Origin: an uncultured Oscillibacter sp.
GTDB taxonomy: Bacteria > Bacillota_A > Clostridia > Oscillospirales > Oscillospiraceae
Assembly: GCA_951800675.1 (NCBI GenBank)
Contig: CATOKC010000086.1
Location: forward strand, 1-14,701
Direction: 5' to 3'
DNA length: 14,701 bases
Shown here: positions 7,028 through 14,674 of the stretch, piece after piece
Numbering within the stretch: position 1 is the stretch's first letter
Layout of the letters: every line of letters begins with the position of its first letter
The notes under the pieces: model-generated
Seen by the model: only the letters and a program-made list of their open reading frames with translations
Databases searched by the model: none
What the model was told of the DNA's origin: nothing
Translations under genes and position numbers: made by a program

Positions 7028-7492
7028 ATGAAACTGAAATACAACGCGGAAATCATCTCCGGCGCGGTGTTCGCCGTTATAGGCGCGGTGCTGTGGCTGC
7101 TGATCCCCTCCCAAATTCAGACCATGGAAAAGGGGGCCGTCAACGCCCAGACGCTGCCCCGCATCGCCATTGGCGGAATGTTTCTTTTTGCCGTAGGGCT
7201 ACTTCTGGAGGGACTGTTCGCCAAGGAGAAGAAGGAGCTGGTCATCACCGCGGCGTCCTTCCGTTCCGCCGCCTTTAAAAAGGAGCTGCGCTCCATCGTC
7301 TACTGCCTCTTCCTGGTCGTTTACTGTCTGATCATCCAGCCTCTGGGCTTCGTGGTTTCCACGGTGCTGCTGGTTCTGGCGGTCATGCTTTACTACGGCG
7401 CGCGGAAGTGGTATTATTACGCCATCCCCTTGGCCATGGTAGGCATCGTGTACTATGTGCTCAGGGTGCTGCTCCATGTCTCTCTGCCTTGA
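7028..7492 (+). CDS. tctB: TTT-family small membrane subunit (TctB)
   Basis: 154 residues from ATG 7028, with gaggtga upstream; a GTG at 7019 would add three residues and overlaps that site. Four to five hydrophobic segments lie at about 8-28, 45-62, 88-104, 106-125 and 130-150. An amphipathic charged loop (AKEKKELVITAASFRSAAFK) separates the second and third, which is the TctB arrangement. It is the poorly conserved small integral subunit of the TctABC transporter. Its place between TctC and TctA is the standard gene order. The stop lies 18 bases before the tctA start. Confidence 0.88.
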   Translation: MKLKYNAEIISGAVFAVIGAVLWLLIPSQIQTMEKGAVNAQTLPRIAIGGMFLFAVGLLLEGLFAKEKKELVITAASFRSAAFKKELRSIVYCLFLVVYCLIIQPLGFVVSTVLLVLAVMLYYGARKWYYYAIPLAMVGIVYYVLRVLLHVSLP

Positions 7493-7510
7493 GCTGAAAG
7501 GAGATTGTAT

Positions 7511-9004
7511 ATGGAACAGTTTTTAGGCGGACTTGAAATTCTGATGCAATGGCAGAACCTGCTGGTCATTCCCCTGGGCCTCGCCACCGGCATTGTGGTG
7601 GGAGCCATCCCCGGCCTGACCTCCGACCTGGGCATCATTCTCTGCATTCCCCTGACCTATGGCATGGACCCCACCATGGCCATTTTGATGCTTCTGGCGA
7701 TTTACTGCGGCGGAACCTACGGAGGCTCCATCACGGCCATCCTCATCAACACCCCCGGCACCTCCGCCAACGCCGCGACCCTCTTTGACGGCTATCCCAT
7801 GACGGTGAAGGGCCAAGCGTTCAAGGCCCTGCAAATGGCGCTGTTCGCCTCCACCATCGGCGGACTGATCAGCGCGTTCGCCCTGCTCTTCCTGGCCCCG
7901 CAGATTGCGAAAATCACCCTGCTCTTCGGCCCGGCGGAGTATTTCGCCCTGGCGGTGTTTGGCCTGTCCGTCATTGCCGGCGTATCCAACAACAGCATTT
8001 TCAAAGGACTGATCGGGGCCTGCATCGGCCTCTTCATGGCGACGGTGGGTGTGGACAACATCAGCGGCACCGCCCGCTTTATCTTCGGACAGCGGAAGCT
8101 CATGGCGGGCATTGACCTCATCATTGCCCTGATCGGCATGTTTGCCATTTCGGAAATTCTGATGAAGTCCAAATACAACCCCAAAACGGACCATAAAACC
8201 ATCAGCGCCGGTGCCATTACCAAGGACAAAATCACAAAAGACGAGTACCGCCGCTGCTGGAAGCCCATCGGCCTGGGCTCCCTGATCGGCGTCATCATCG
8301 GCGCCACCCCCGGCACCGGCGGGGGCCTCGCGGCCTTCATCGCCTACAACCAGACCAAGCAGTCCTCCAAGCACCCGGAGACCTTCGGCCACGGTGAGAT
8401 CGAGGGCGTGGCGGCCTCCGAATCCGCCAACAACGGCGCCTGCGGCGCCACCATGATTCCCATGCTGACCCTGGGCGTCCCCGGCGACGGGGCCACGGCC
8501 ATTCTGATGGGCGCGTTCATGCTCCACGGCATGGTGCCCGGCCCCACCCTCTTCGCGGAGCAGGGAAACATTCTCTACGCCATCATGCTGGGTCTCCTTG
8601 TGGTCAACGTCTTTATGTACATCATTGGCAACGGCTTCACCCGCTTCTATGCCCATATTACCCGAATTCCCTATGAAATCCTGGCTCCCATCGTGATGAC
8701 TTTCTGCATCGCAGGGGCCTACTCCACCAACAACCGGGTCTATGATATCTTCATCATTCTGATTTTCGGCATCGTGGCCTACTTCCTGCGGCGGATGGAC
8801 TTCCAGCTGGTGCCCATTCTGCTGGGCATCGTTCTGGGCCCTCTGGCGGAGAAGAATTTCCGCCGGGCCATGGTTATTTCCGAGGGCAGCTTCAAGATTT
8901 TCTTCACCCGGCCCATCAGCTGCGCGTTCCTCGTCATCGCCATCGGCTCCGTGCTGCTGTTCGCCTGGAAGAACTATAAGGCGAGAAGTGTCAAAACCAA
9001 TTGA
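7511..9004 (+). CDS. tctA: TTT-family large membrane subunit (TctA)
   Basis: 497 residues from ATG 7511, with AAAGGAGA at 7496-7503; a TTG at 7505 is less likely. This is the usual TctA length of about 500. The duplicated Gly/Pro motifs are present: GAIPGLTSDLGIIL near residue 31 and GVIIGATPGTGGGLAAF at about 260. YGGSITAILINTPGTSANAA, at about residue 70, and TLGVPGDGATAILMGA are also present. About a dozen hydrophobic segments are visible. TctA is the solute-translocating subunit and works with TctB and the binding protein TctC, driven by an ion gradient in characterised members. It is intact, with no disrupted motifs. The adjacent kinase start at 9028 indicates co-transcription. Confidence 0.95.
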   Translation: MEQFLGGLEILMQWQNLLVIPLGLATGIVVGAIPGLTSDLGIILCIPLTYGMDPTMAILMLLAIYCGGTYGGSITAILINTPGTSANAATLFDGYPMTVKGQAFKALQMALFASTIGGLISAFALLFLAPQIAKITLLFGPAEYFALAVFGLSVIAGVSNNSIFKGLIGACIGLFMATVGVDNISGTARFIFGQRKLMAGIDLIIALIGMFAISEILMKSKYNPKTDHKTISAGAITKDKITKDEYRRCWKPIGLGSLIGVIIGATPGTGGGLAAFIAYNQTKQSSKHPETFGHGEIEGVAASESANNGACGATMIPMLTLGVPGDGATAILMGAFMLHGMVPGPTLFAEQGNILYAIMLGLLVVNVFMYIIGNGFTRFYAHITRIPYEILAPIVMTFCIAGAYSTNNRVYDIFIILIFGIVAYFLRRMDFQLVPILLGIVLGPLAEKNFRRAMVISEGSFKIFFTRPISCAFLVIAIGSVLLFAWKNYKARSVKTN

Positions 9005-9027
9005 TCTGCCGGAAGGAGTAAGCTGGA

Positions 9028-9912
9028 ATGAAAAAGCAATACGACGTGCTGGTCATCGGGCCGGTATCCCTGGACCACAACATCGACTATCTGGGTAATG
9101 AGCGCCGGGAAGTGGGCGGGGCGGTGGTGGCCTCCGGCTTTGCCGCCGCCAGGAGCGGAAACAAAACCGCCCTCTTCACCAAGCTGAATCCCGCCGACGC
9201 CGACGTGGAAGCCCGCTTCCAAAACTCCGGCGCGGACCTGTACTGGAAGCCCTCCAAGACCACCTGCTCCATCCGCAACCAGTACTTCACCGCCGACAAG
9301 GAGAAGCGGTCCTGCGCCTCCATGGGCGTGTGCGATCCCTTCCGGTTTGCGGAGCTGCCGGATATCGAGACCAGTATCTATCATTTTGCCGGTCTGGTCT
9401 ATGGCGACTTCGACGGTCCCCTCCTGGCCGAGGCGGCGAGGCACGGCAAGGTCGCGGTGGACGTTCAATGCCTCCTGCGGCACGTGGAGCCGGACAAAAC
9501 CATGGCCTTCCGCGACTGGGCGGAGAAAAAAGAGTACCTGCCCTATATCGATTACCTGAAAACCGACGCGGCCGAGGCGGAAATCCTCACCGGCCTGACG
9601 GACCGGGCGGAGGCGGCGAAGCTCCTCCACCAATGGGGGGCCAAGGAGGTCCTGATCACCCACAACACCGAGGTTCTGGCCTATGACGGGGAACGCGTTT
9701 ACACCTGTCCCATCAAAGCCCGGAATCTCTCCGGCCGCACCGGGCGGGGAGACACTACCTTCGCCGGATACATCACCGAGCGGCAAAGATCGGATATCCA
9801 GTCGGCCCTGCTGTACTGCACCGCCCTGGTTTCCCTGAAAATGGAGACCCCCGGCCCCTTCCAGGGAAGCCGGGAGGACGTCGCGAACTATATCCGCAGC
9901 TTTTATTGCTAA
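9028..9912 (+). CDS. PfkB-family carbohydrate kinase
   Basis: 294 residues with GGAAGGAG at 9011-9018. The N-terminal part shows VLVIGPVSLDHNID and the first PfkB signature region VGGAVVASGFAAARSGNKTA (residues 29-48). LKTDAAEAEILTGL at 177-190 is the usual inner-domain motif. The second signature is GRTGRGDTTFAGYI, with catalytic-base candidate D242. The second residue of the usual GAGD anion hole is Arg (GRGD), a variation seen in some subgroups. It should transfer phosphate from ATP to a hydroxyl of a sugar, sugar acid or nucleoside. Being last in the regulator/hydrolase/TTT operon, it probably acts on what the transporter brings in, or on a product of it. I cannot name the substrate; 2-keto-3-deoxy sugar acids are one possibility. 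Confidence 0.9.
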   Translation: MKKQYDVLVIGPVSLDHNIDYLGNERREVGGAVVASGFAAARSGNKTALFTKLNPADADVEARFQNSGADLYWKPSKTTCSIRNQYFTADKEKRSCASMGVCDPFRFAELPDIETSIYHFAGLVYGDFDGPLLAEAARHGKVAVDVQCLLRHVEPDKTMAFRDWAEKKEYLPYIDYLKTDAAEAEILTGLTDRAEAAKLLHQWGAKEVLITHNTEVLAYDGERVYTCPIKARNLSGRTGRGDTTFAGYITERQRSDIQSALLYCTALVSLKMETPGPFQGSREDVANYIRSFYC

Positions 9913-9955
9913 GTCTTATTCAGAGGGGGTAACGCGCCCCTTTCAGGCAAGACTT
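9911..9955 (+). other. Two-part stem-loop after the kinase stop
   Basis: AAGTCTT at 9911-9917 pairs with AAGACTT at 9949-9955. Inside it, bases 9922-9928 (agagggg) pair with 9937-9943 (cccctt t) with one G-U. It precedes the stronger hairpin at 9966-9993. It may help define the 3' end of the operon transcript. Confidence 0.4.
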
Positions 9956-9965
9956 TATCCCCGAG

Positions 9966-9993
9966 AAGGAGGAGACCGCCCGGTCTCCTCCTT
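9966..9993 (+). terminator. Terminator hairpin of the TTT operon
   Basis: AAGGAGGAGACC at 9966-9977 and GGTCTCCTCCTT at 9982-9993 form a perfect 12-bp stem with a GCCC loop. The T-run after it is very short (tgtcatcc), so termination may be incomplete. It lies 54 bases after the kinase stop. Confidence 0.7.
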
Positions 9994-10103
9994 TGTCATC
10001 CCGCGGCGTCTTGGGCGCGCATGCCCTCCATGAAACGAAATTCCAGGACAGCCATTGGACCGCCGCCCGGGAAGTTTTTCTCTTCTAAAAAAGAAAACCG
10101 AAT

Positions 10104-10138
10104 TTTGTAAAGAAATATGTTGCATTTCGCTTTACAAA
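10104..10138. promoter_or_regulatory. Inverted-repeat operator overlapping the RHH-gene promoter
   Basis: TTTGTAAAG at 10104-10112 and CTTTACAAA at 10130-10138 are exact inverted repeats separated by 17 bases. AAAT/ATTT at 10113-10116 and 10124-10127 add inner symmetry. The -35 box lies between the arms and the right arm fills the -35/-10 spacer. Each arm contains TTGTAA, which resembles, as I recall it, the half-site of the E. coli relBE operator. The downstream gene begins with a RelB/DinJ-type DNA-binding domain, so self-binding is likely. Confidence 0.6.
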
Positions 10139-10147
10139 TGCTATAAT
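10120..10147 (+). promoter_or_regulatory. Extended -10 promoter of the RHH/flotillin locus
   Basis: TATAAT at 10142-10147 is a perfect -10 with the extension TGC (10139-10141). TTGCAT at 10120-10125 is a fair -35 with a 16-base spacer. Transcription should start near 10154, giving a leader of about 20 bases with GAGGAG at 10161-10166. Confidence 0.75.
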
Positions 10148-10175
10148 AGAATTGTGCTGAGAGGAGTGACGCTGC

Positions 10176-11231
10176 ATGGCACAGGTTATGGTAAACTTCC
10201 GCATAGACGAGGGCGTAAAAAAAGCGATGGAACAGGCGTGTAAGGAGATGGGATTAAGTATGACCACAGCCTTTACCATTTTTGCCACCAAGGTTGGCAG
10301 GGAAAAGCGTATTCCCTTCGCGGTTACGGCACAGCCCTACGGCGGAGAATCCTCCCGCCGGGCCGCCCATCTGGAAGAGCCCGGTCTGGGAGAAAGCGCC
10401 CTGGCGCCACGTCGGGAGCAGCTGGAAGTTCTCTGCTCAGAGATCCGGCGGTCCCTGACCGCCATGCGCACCGCCATTCCCGCCTCCATTATGGGGCTTT
10501 CCATAGAACGAGTCCGGCTGTTGTGCGGCGACGAGCTGAAAGACAAGATCGCCCGAGCCACCGTGTCTGCCCGGAGCCTGCTCTCCGGCCGGAGCGCCGA
10601 CCTGCCGGAGGAAAAGGACCTGAGCATCCTGGACGAGTACCTGGAGGGCCTCGCCAACGTGGCGGAGGAGCTCCATATCCTTGAGGGCAGCCTGATTCCC
10701 AGCGTGAAGGCGCAGCCCCCGCGAAGCGACAGCCATTTCGCGCTGTTCGAGAAGCGGCTTTCCGCGGTTTCCCAATCCTTTGACCAGCTCCAAACCGTGC
10801 TGGAGCGCTTTTCCCGGTCCTCCGCCCGAAAGCAGGGCAGCGCCCGCTCGGTTCAGGCGAGGCTCCGGCAGGCCGCCGAAACTGTGGAGACGGCCTACGT
10901 GCGGACGGCCCTGGAGGCCCTGGAGTCCTTGATCCTCCGGCATTACGACGCTCTGGACGATTCCGCCAGGGCCCGTCTGGAGTCCCACTATCTCCAGACC
11001 CTGGAGCTGACCCTGGAGGAGCTGGGCCGGGCGGAGCGAAGCGGCGAGGACCCCGCCGGGAAGGCCGAGCTGTGCCTACGGGCCGTGGGCGTCGTGTCCC
11101 AGGTCCTCTCCGACGGCGGGCGGGCCCGGCGGGAGCAAACCCAGCGGAGCCTGGAGGCGGAGGTAAGCGCCCTGGAGCGGCTGGCCGCCCTGCGGGGAGA
11201 CGTCCCGGGAGGCGCGGGGCCGGAGGCCTGA
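10176..11231 (+). CDS. RelB/DinJ-type ribbon-helix-helix domain fused to a long helical domain
   Basis: 351 residues from ATG 10176. Residues 1-54 are a clear RelB/DinJ antitoxin N-terminus: a DNA-contacting strand (MAQVMVNFRIDEGVKKAMEQ), then CKEMGLSMTTAFTIFATKV and REKRIPFAVTAQP. RelB/DinJ proteins are normally 80-100 residues with a short toxin-binding tail. Here a linker (55-80) leads to about 270 residues of mostly helical, Arg/Glu/Leu-rich sequence. The final part (about 266-343: SHYLQTLELTLEEL ... EAEVSALERLAALRGDV) weakly resembles the C-terminal helical module of XpaC (5-bromo-4-chloroindolyl phosphate hydrolysis family). This is recalled similarity, not a search result. No membrane segment and no RelE/YafQ-type toxin gene is present. 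Its promoter carries a TTGTAA inverted repeat, so autoregulation is plausible. The flotillin gene follows at 94 bases. Confidence 0.8.
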   Translation: MAQVMVNFRIDEGVKKAMEQACKEMGLSMTTAFTIFATKVGREKRIPFAVTAQPYGGESSRRAAHLEEPGLGESALAPRREQLEVLCSEIRRSLTAMRTAIPASIMGLSIERVRLLCGDELKDKIARATVSARSLLSGRSADLPEEKDLSILDEYLEGLANVAEELHILEGSLIPSVKAQPPRSDSHFALFEKRLSAVSQSFDQLQTVLERFSRSSARKQGSARSVQARLRQAAETVETAYVRTALEALESLILRHYDALDDSARARLESHYLQTLELTLEELGRAERSGEDPAGKAELCLRAVGVVSQVLSDGGRARREQTQRSLEAEVSALERLAALRGDVPGGAGPEA

Positions 11232-11239
11232 GAAAATTC

Positions 11240-11280
11240 CAAGTCGCCGGGAGCCTCGCCCCTTCGTTCCGGCTTGTTTT
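11240..11280 (+). other. Weak stem-loop between the RHH-fusion and flotillin genes
   Basis: CCGGGA at about 11247-11252 can pair with TTCCGG at about 11267-11272, followed by cttgtttt. It may be a weak terminator or attenuator. I find no well-formed promoter in the rest of the gap, so the flotillin gene may depend partly on read-through. Confidence 0.25.
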
Positions 11281-11325
11281 CATATAGAAAACCGATTGTG
11301 TCTATTTTGAAAGGAGGAGTTCTAA

Positions 11326-12825
11326 ATGCTTGACAACATCCTATCCCTGCTTCCCATCATCCTGGCCGCGGTAGTGGTGCTGGCCATCATCCTGACCGGC
11401 TACGTCAAGGCCCCGCCCGATCAGGCGTACATCATCTCCGGCCTGAAAAAGGAGAGCAAGGTCCTCATCGGCCGGGCCGGAATCCGGGTTCCCTTCTTCG
11501 AGCGCATGGACCGGCTGTACCTGGGGCAGATGACGGTGGACATCAAAACCGAGCAGTCCGTCCCCACCAGCGACTTTATCAACGTCAATGTGGACGCCGT
11601 GGCAAAGGTCCGCATCTCCCCCCACGCGGAGGGCATCAAGCTGGCGGCCAAGAACTTTCTGAACAAGCGCCCGGAGGAGATCACCCGGGACCTCCAGGAC
11701 TCCCTCCAGGGCAATATGCGGGAGATCATCGGCACGCTGTCCTTGAAGGAAATCAACACGGACCGGGATTCCTTCTCCGACCAGGTCATGCAGAAAGCCA
11801 GCAAGGACATGGACAAGCTGGGCATCGAAATTCTCTCCTGCAACATCCAAAACGTCACCGACGAAAACGGGCTCATCAAAGACCTGGGCGCGGACAATAC
11901 GAGCCTTATCAAGAAAAACGCCGCCATCGCCAAGGCCCAGGCGGACCGGGACATCGCCATCGCCCAGGCGGAGGCGGAACGGGAGTCCAACGAGGCCCGG
12001 GTTTTGGCGGACACTCAGATCGCCCAGAAGCAGACGGAGCTGGACATCAAACGGGCGGAGCTGAAAATCCTGGCGGACGGCAAAAAGGCCGAGGCGGACG
12101 CCGCCTATGAAATCCAGAGCCAGGAGCAGCGCAAGAGCATCGAAACCGCCACGGTCAACGCGGAAATCGCCAAGACCCAGCGCCAGGCGGAGCTGAAGCA
12201 GTACGAGGTCGAGGTGGAAAAGCAGAAGCTGGAGGCGGAAATCCGGGCCAAGGCGGACGCGGAGCGCTACCGCTTGCAGCAGGAGGCCGAGGCCGCCCTC
12301 TACAAGCGGCAGAAGGACGCGGAGGCCAAGCGCTATGAGCAGGAGCAGGAGGCCGAGGCGGAGCGCAAGAGCGCCGAGGCCCAAAAGTTCGCCAAGGAAC
12401 AGGAGGCGGAGGGCATCGCCGCCGTGGGCAAGGCGGAAGCCGAGTCCATCCGGGCCAAGGCCCTGGCGGAAGCCGAGGGCATCGACAAAAAGGCGGAGGC
12501 CATGAAAAAGTACGGCGAGGCCGCCGTTATTGAGATGGTCATGCAGGCCCTGCCGGAAATCGCCCGGAACGTGGCGGAACCCCTGTCCAAGGTGGACAAA
12601 ATCACCATGTACGGCTCCGGCAACAGCGCCAAGCTCCTGGAAGACATCGTCACCGGAACCACCCAGGTCACCGAGGGCATCACCCAGGGCATGGGTCTGG
12701 ACGTCAAGTCCCTCATCGCCGGAATGTTGGGCGGCAGATTGGCGGGCGGGGAGGACAAGACGATCATTGTCCAGAATCCTCCGGCGGCGGAGCAGCCCGG
12801 CACCCCTCCCGCGGAGGAAGCATAA
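11326..12825 (+). CDS. Flotillin-like SPFH-domain membrane protein
   Basis: 499 residues from ATG 11326, with a strong AAAGGAGGAG leader. Residues about 6-27 (LSLLPIILAAVVVLAIILTG) form an N-terminal membrane anchor. The SPFH/band-7 domain follows to about 195, with DQAYIISGLKKESKVLIGRA, VDAVAKVRISPHAEGIKLAA and RDLQDSLQGNMREIIGTLSL. Residues about 198-395 are an Ala/Glu-rich coiled coil with many AEAE/AEAERK repeats, typical of FloT/YuaG and eukaryotic flotillins. The C-terminal tail includes GITQGMGLDVKSLIAGMLGG and a Pro-rich end. Flotillins oligomerise on the inner membrane leaflet and organise membrane-bound complexes. The NfeD-type partner often next to such genes is absent. The upstream neighbour is instead the RHH-fusion protein, which suggests a functional pair. 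Confidence 0.93.
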   Translation: MLDNILSLLPIILAAVVVLAIILTGYVKAPPDQAYIISGLKKESKVLIGRAGIRVPFFERMDRLYLGQMTVDIKTEQSVPTSDFINVNVDAVAKVRISPHAEGIKLAAKNFLNKRPEEITRDLQDSLQGNMREIIGTLSLKEINTDRDSFSDQVMQKASKDMDKLGIEILSCNIQNVTDENGLIKDLGADNTSLIKKNAAIAKAQADRDIAIAQAEAERESNEARVLADTQIAQKQTELDIKRAELKILADGKKAEADAAYEIQSQEQRKSIETATVNAEIAKTQRQAELKQYEVEVEKQKLEAEIRAKADAERYRLQQEAEAALYKRQKDAEAKRYEQEQEAEAERKSAEAQKFAKEQEAEGIAAVGKAEAESIRAKALAEAEGIDKKAEAMKKYGEAAVIEMVMQALPEIARNVAEPLSKVDKITMYGSGNSAKLLEDIVTGTTQVTEGITQGMGLDVKSLIAGMLGGRLAGGEDKTIIVQNPPAAEQPGTPPAEEA

Positions 12826-12846
12826 TTTTGGTCTCAGCGATCTAAA

Positions 12847-12879
12847 AAACGGAGGCGTCCTTTCAGGACGCCTCCGTTT
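12847..12879. terminator. Bidirectional terminator between the flotillin gene and ade
   Basis: AAACGGAGGCGTCCT at 12847-12861 and AGGACGCCTCCGTTT at 12865-12879 form a perfect 15-bp stem with a 3-base loop. The A-run before it (12844-12849) gives a six-base T-run on the minus strand, and TTT follows on the plus strand. It therefore serves the convergent genes on both sides and is better formed for the minus-strand gene. Confidence 0.85.
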
Positions 12880-12913
12880 CCGGGTTCCGCTTCCGCCGGG
12901 CAGCTCCCGCCCG

Positions 12914-14638
12914 TCACACATAGCTCTGACTTCCCACATCGAACACGCCCTGAGTGGTGATCCGCAGGGTGGGAATCACCGGCAGGGCCATGAAGCTCAG
13001 GGTCATAAAGGGGTCGATGCCCTGGTTAACCCCTAGGGCGTAAGCCGCCGCCTTGGCGGCCTCCAGCTTCTCGTTCACCGTCTCCAGGGGCTCATCGCTC
13101 ATAATGCCCCCGATCGCCAGGGAAACCTCCGCCGCGGGCCTGCCGCCGTTCCAGACCACAATGCCCCCGTTCAGCTCCACCACCCGGTTTACGGCGGCGG
13201 CGCAGTCCTCCTCCGTCGCCCCCACCACAATGATGTTATGGGAGTCGTGGGAAATGCTGGTAGCCACCGCGCCGGATTGCAAGCCGTAGCCCCGGAGGAA
13301 GCCCAGGCCGATGTGTCCGGTGCCCTTGTGGCGCTCCACCACGGCGGCCCGGAGAATATCCTGGGCGGCGTCCGCCGCCTCGGCCCGGCCTGCGTCCAGG
13401 GTGGTGATCTCGCCGTCCACCATACCCACCACGCCCAGGGGGCCGCCGCTCTGGAAGTCCTTTGCCGTGAGGATCCGCGCCTGGAAGGTATGGTGAGCCC
13501 GCTCCGTCAGCCGGGGCTCCACGGCGGGAGCCGGGAAGGGCTTGGCCGCGCCGTGTTCCGCCGCCAAGGCTCCCTGCTTATAAACCGCCTCCACCCGGAA
13601 GCTCTGGAAACCGTCGATGATCACCAGGTCCGCCAGATACCCCGGCGCAATGGCTCCCCGGTCATGCAGACCGAAGTACTGGGCGGCGTTGAGGGTGGCC
13701 GCCCTCACGGCCGCGATGGGGTCCGCTCCCAACCCTATGGCCTGTTTGATGATCGCGTCAAGATGGCCCGTTTCCAAGAGGTCGCCGGGGTGCTTGTCAT
13801 CGGTGCAGAGGAGGCACCGGCTTCCGTACTTCTCGTTCAGCAGGGGAACCAGGGCCTCCAGATTCCGGGCGGCGGTGCCCTCCCGAATCATGATATACTG
13901 CCCCCGCTCCAGCTTGGCAATCGCGTCCTGGAGATCGTGGCACTCGTGATCCGAGCGTACCCCGGCGGCAATGTAGGCGTTCAAGCCGTTCCCCGCCAGG
14001 TCCGGCGCGTGGCCGTCGATCCGCCGGCCCGCCAAATCCGCCGCCGCCAGCTTTTCCAGCACGCTTTCGTCTCCCGCCAGGACGCCCACAAAGTTCATCA
14101 TCTCCGCCAGGCCCTGAACCCGGGGGTGACTGTAAAAGCCGTCCAGATCCTCCCGTTCCAGCGCCGCGCCGGACTCGTCCAAGGGTGTGGCGGGGACGCA
14201 GGAGGGCAGCATAAACCGCACGTCCACCGGCAGGCCCTCCGTGGCCTGGAGCATGTAGGCGATGCCGTCCGCCCCCAGGACGTTGGCGATTTCGTGGGGG
14301 TCCGTCACCACCGTGGTGGTGCCGTGGGGCAGCACCGCCCTGGCAAATTCCGCCGGAGCCACCAGGGAGCTCTCCAGGTGAATGTGGGCGTCCAGGAAGC
14401 CCGGAAGCACCAGCTTGCCGGCGCAGTCCCGCTCCTCCCTGCCGGAGTATGGCCCCACGCCCACAATGCGGCCCTCCGCCACGGCGATGTCCGCCGTCAG
14501 CACCTCGCCGGTAAAGACGTTGACATAAGACACGTTTTTCAGCACCAGGTCCGCCGCCTCCCGGCCCATGGCCGCGTCAACCACCCGCCGCTTCCGCTCC
14601 GCCTCCCGGCGGATTCTCTCCTCCTCGCGCTCAGGCAT
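12914..14638 (-). CDS. ade: Adenine deaminase (amidohydrolase type)
   Basis: 574 residues, the usual length for the metal-dependent adenine deaminase family. It hydrolyses adenine to hypoxanthine and ammonia in purine salvage, in the cytoplasm. The N-terminus AADLVLKNVSYVNVFTGEVL is typical. Metal-site motifs are FLDAHIHLESS (H85, H87), GLAEMMNF (E180), DGHAPD (H210), SDHEC (H231) and CTDDKHP (D280). PGYLADLVIIDGF is the amidohydrolase end-of-barrel motif, and SISHDSHNIIVVG (461-473) belongs to the characteristic C-terminal domain. The start ATG at 14638 (minus strand) is preceded by TAGGAG. All key residues appear intact. The first 20 or so residues are unusually charged (EREEERIRREAERKRR). 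It is convergent with the flotillin gene and probably transcribed alone. Confidence 0.95.
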   Translation of the reverse strand: MPEREEERIRREAERKRRVVDAAMGREAADLVLKNVSYVNVFTGEVLTADIAVAEGRIVGVGPYSGREERDCAGKLVLPGFLDAHIHLESSLVAPAEFARAVLPHGTTTVVTDPHEIANVLGADGIAYMLQATEGLPVDVRFMLPSCVPATPLDESGAALEREDLDGFYSHPRVQGLAEMMNFVGVLAGDESVLEKLAAADLAGRRIDGHAPDLAGNGLNAYIAAGVRSDHECHDLQDAIAKLERGQYIMIREGTAARNLEALVPLLNEKYGSRCLLCTDDKHPGDLLETGHLDAIIKQAIGLGADPIAAVRAATLNAAQYFGLHDRGAIAPGYLADLVIIDGFQSFRVEAVYKQGALAAEHGAAKPFPAPAVEPRLTERAHHTFQARILTAKDFQSGGPLGVVGMVDGEITTLDAGRAEAADAAQDILRAAVVERHKGTGHIGLGFLRGYGLQSGAVATSISHDSHNIIVVGATEEDCAAAVNRVVELNGGIVVWNGGRPAAEVSLAIGGIMSDEPLETVNEKLEAAKAAAYALGVNQGIDPFMTLSFMALPVIPTLRITTQGVFDVGSQSYV

Positions 14639-14674
14639 GGAATCACGCTCCTATTACAATAGATTTACGGTGAG

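Noticed and set aside
5722..7056. Long minus-strand open frame opposite tctC
   Set aside because: Its composition (Gly/Ala/His/Asp-rich) is that of an antisense shadow, and it spans the tctC-tctB gap and hairpin.
7523..8656. Minus-strand open frame opposite tctA
   Set aside because: Extremely Gly/Ala/His/Asp-rich and without motifs; TctA on the plus strand is intact and conserved.
10489..11283. Minus-strand Pro/Arg-rich open frame opposite the RHH-fusion gene
   Set aside because: Low-complexity Pro/Arg/Gly sequence typical of antisense GC-rich DNA; no start signal.
11341..12939. Long open frame (532 codons) on the minus strand opposite the flotillin gene
   Set aside because: It mirrors the Ala/Glu-rich codons of the flotillin coiled coil, giving Leu/Gly-rich low-complexity protein with no family features. 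The plus-strand SPFH protein is unmistakable.
13238..14662. Long open frame (474 codons) on the plus strand opposite ade
   Set aside because: High GC3 removes stops on the opposite strand. The product is Gly/Arg/His/Val-rich with no motif, while ade has all its catalytic residues.
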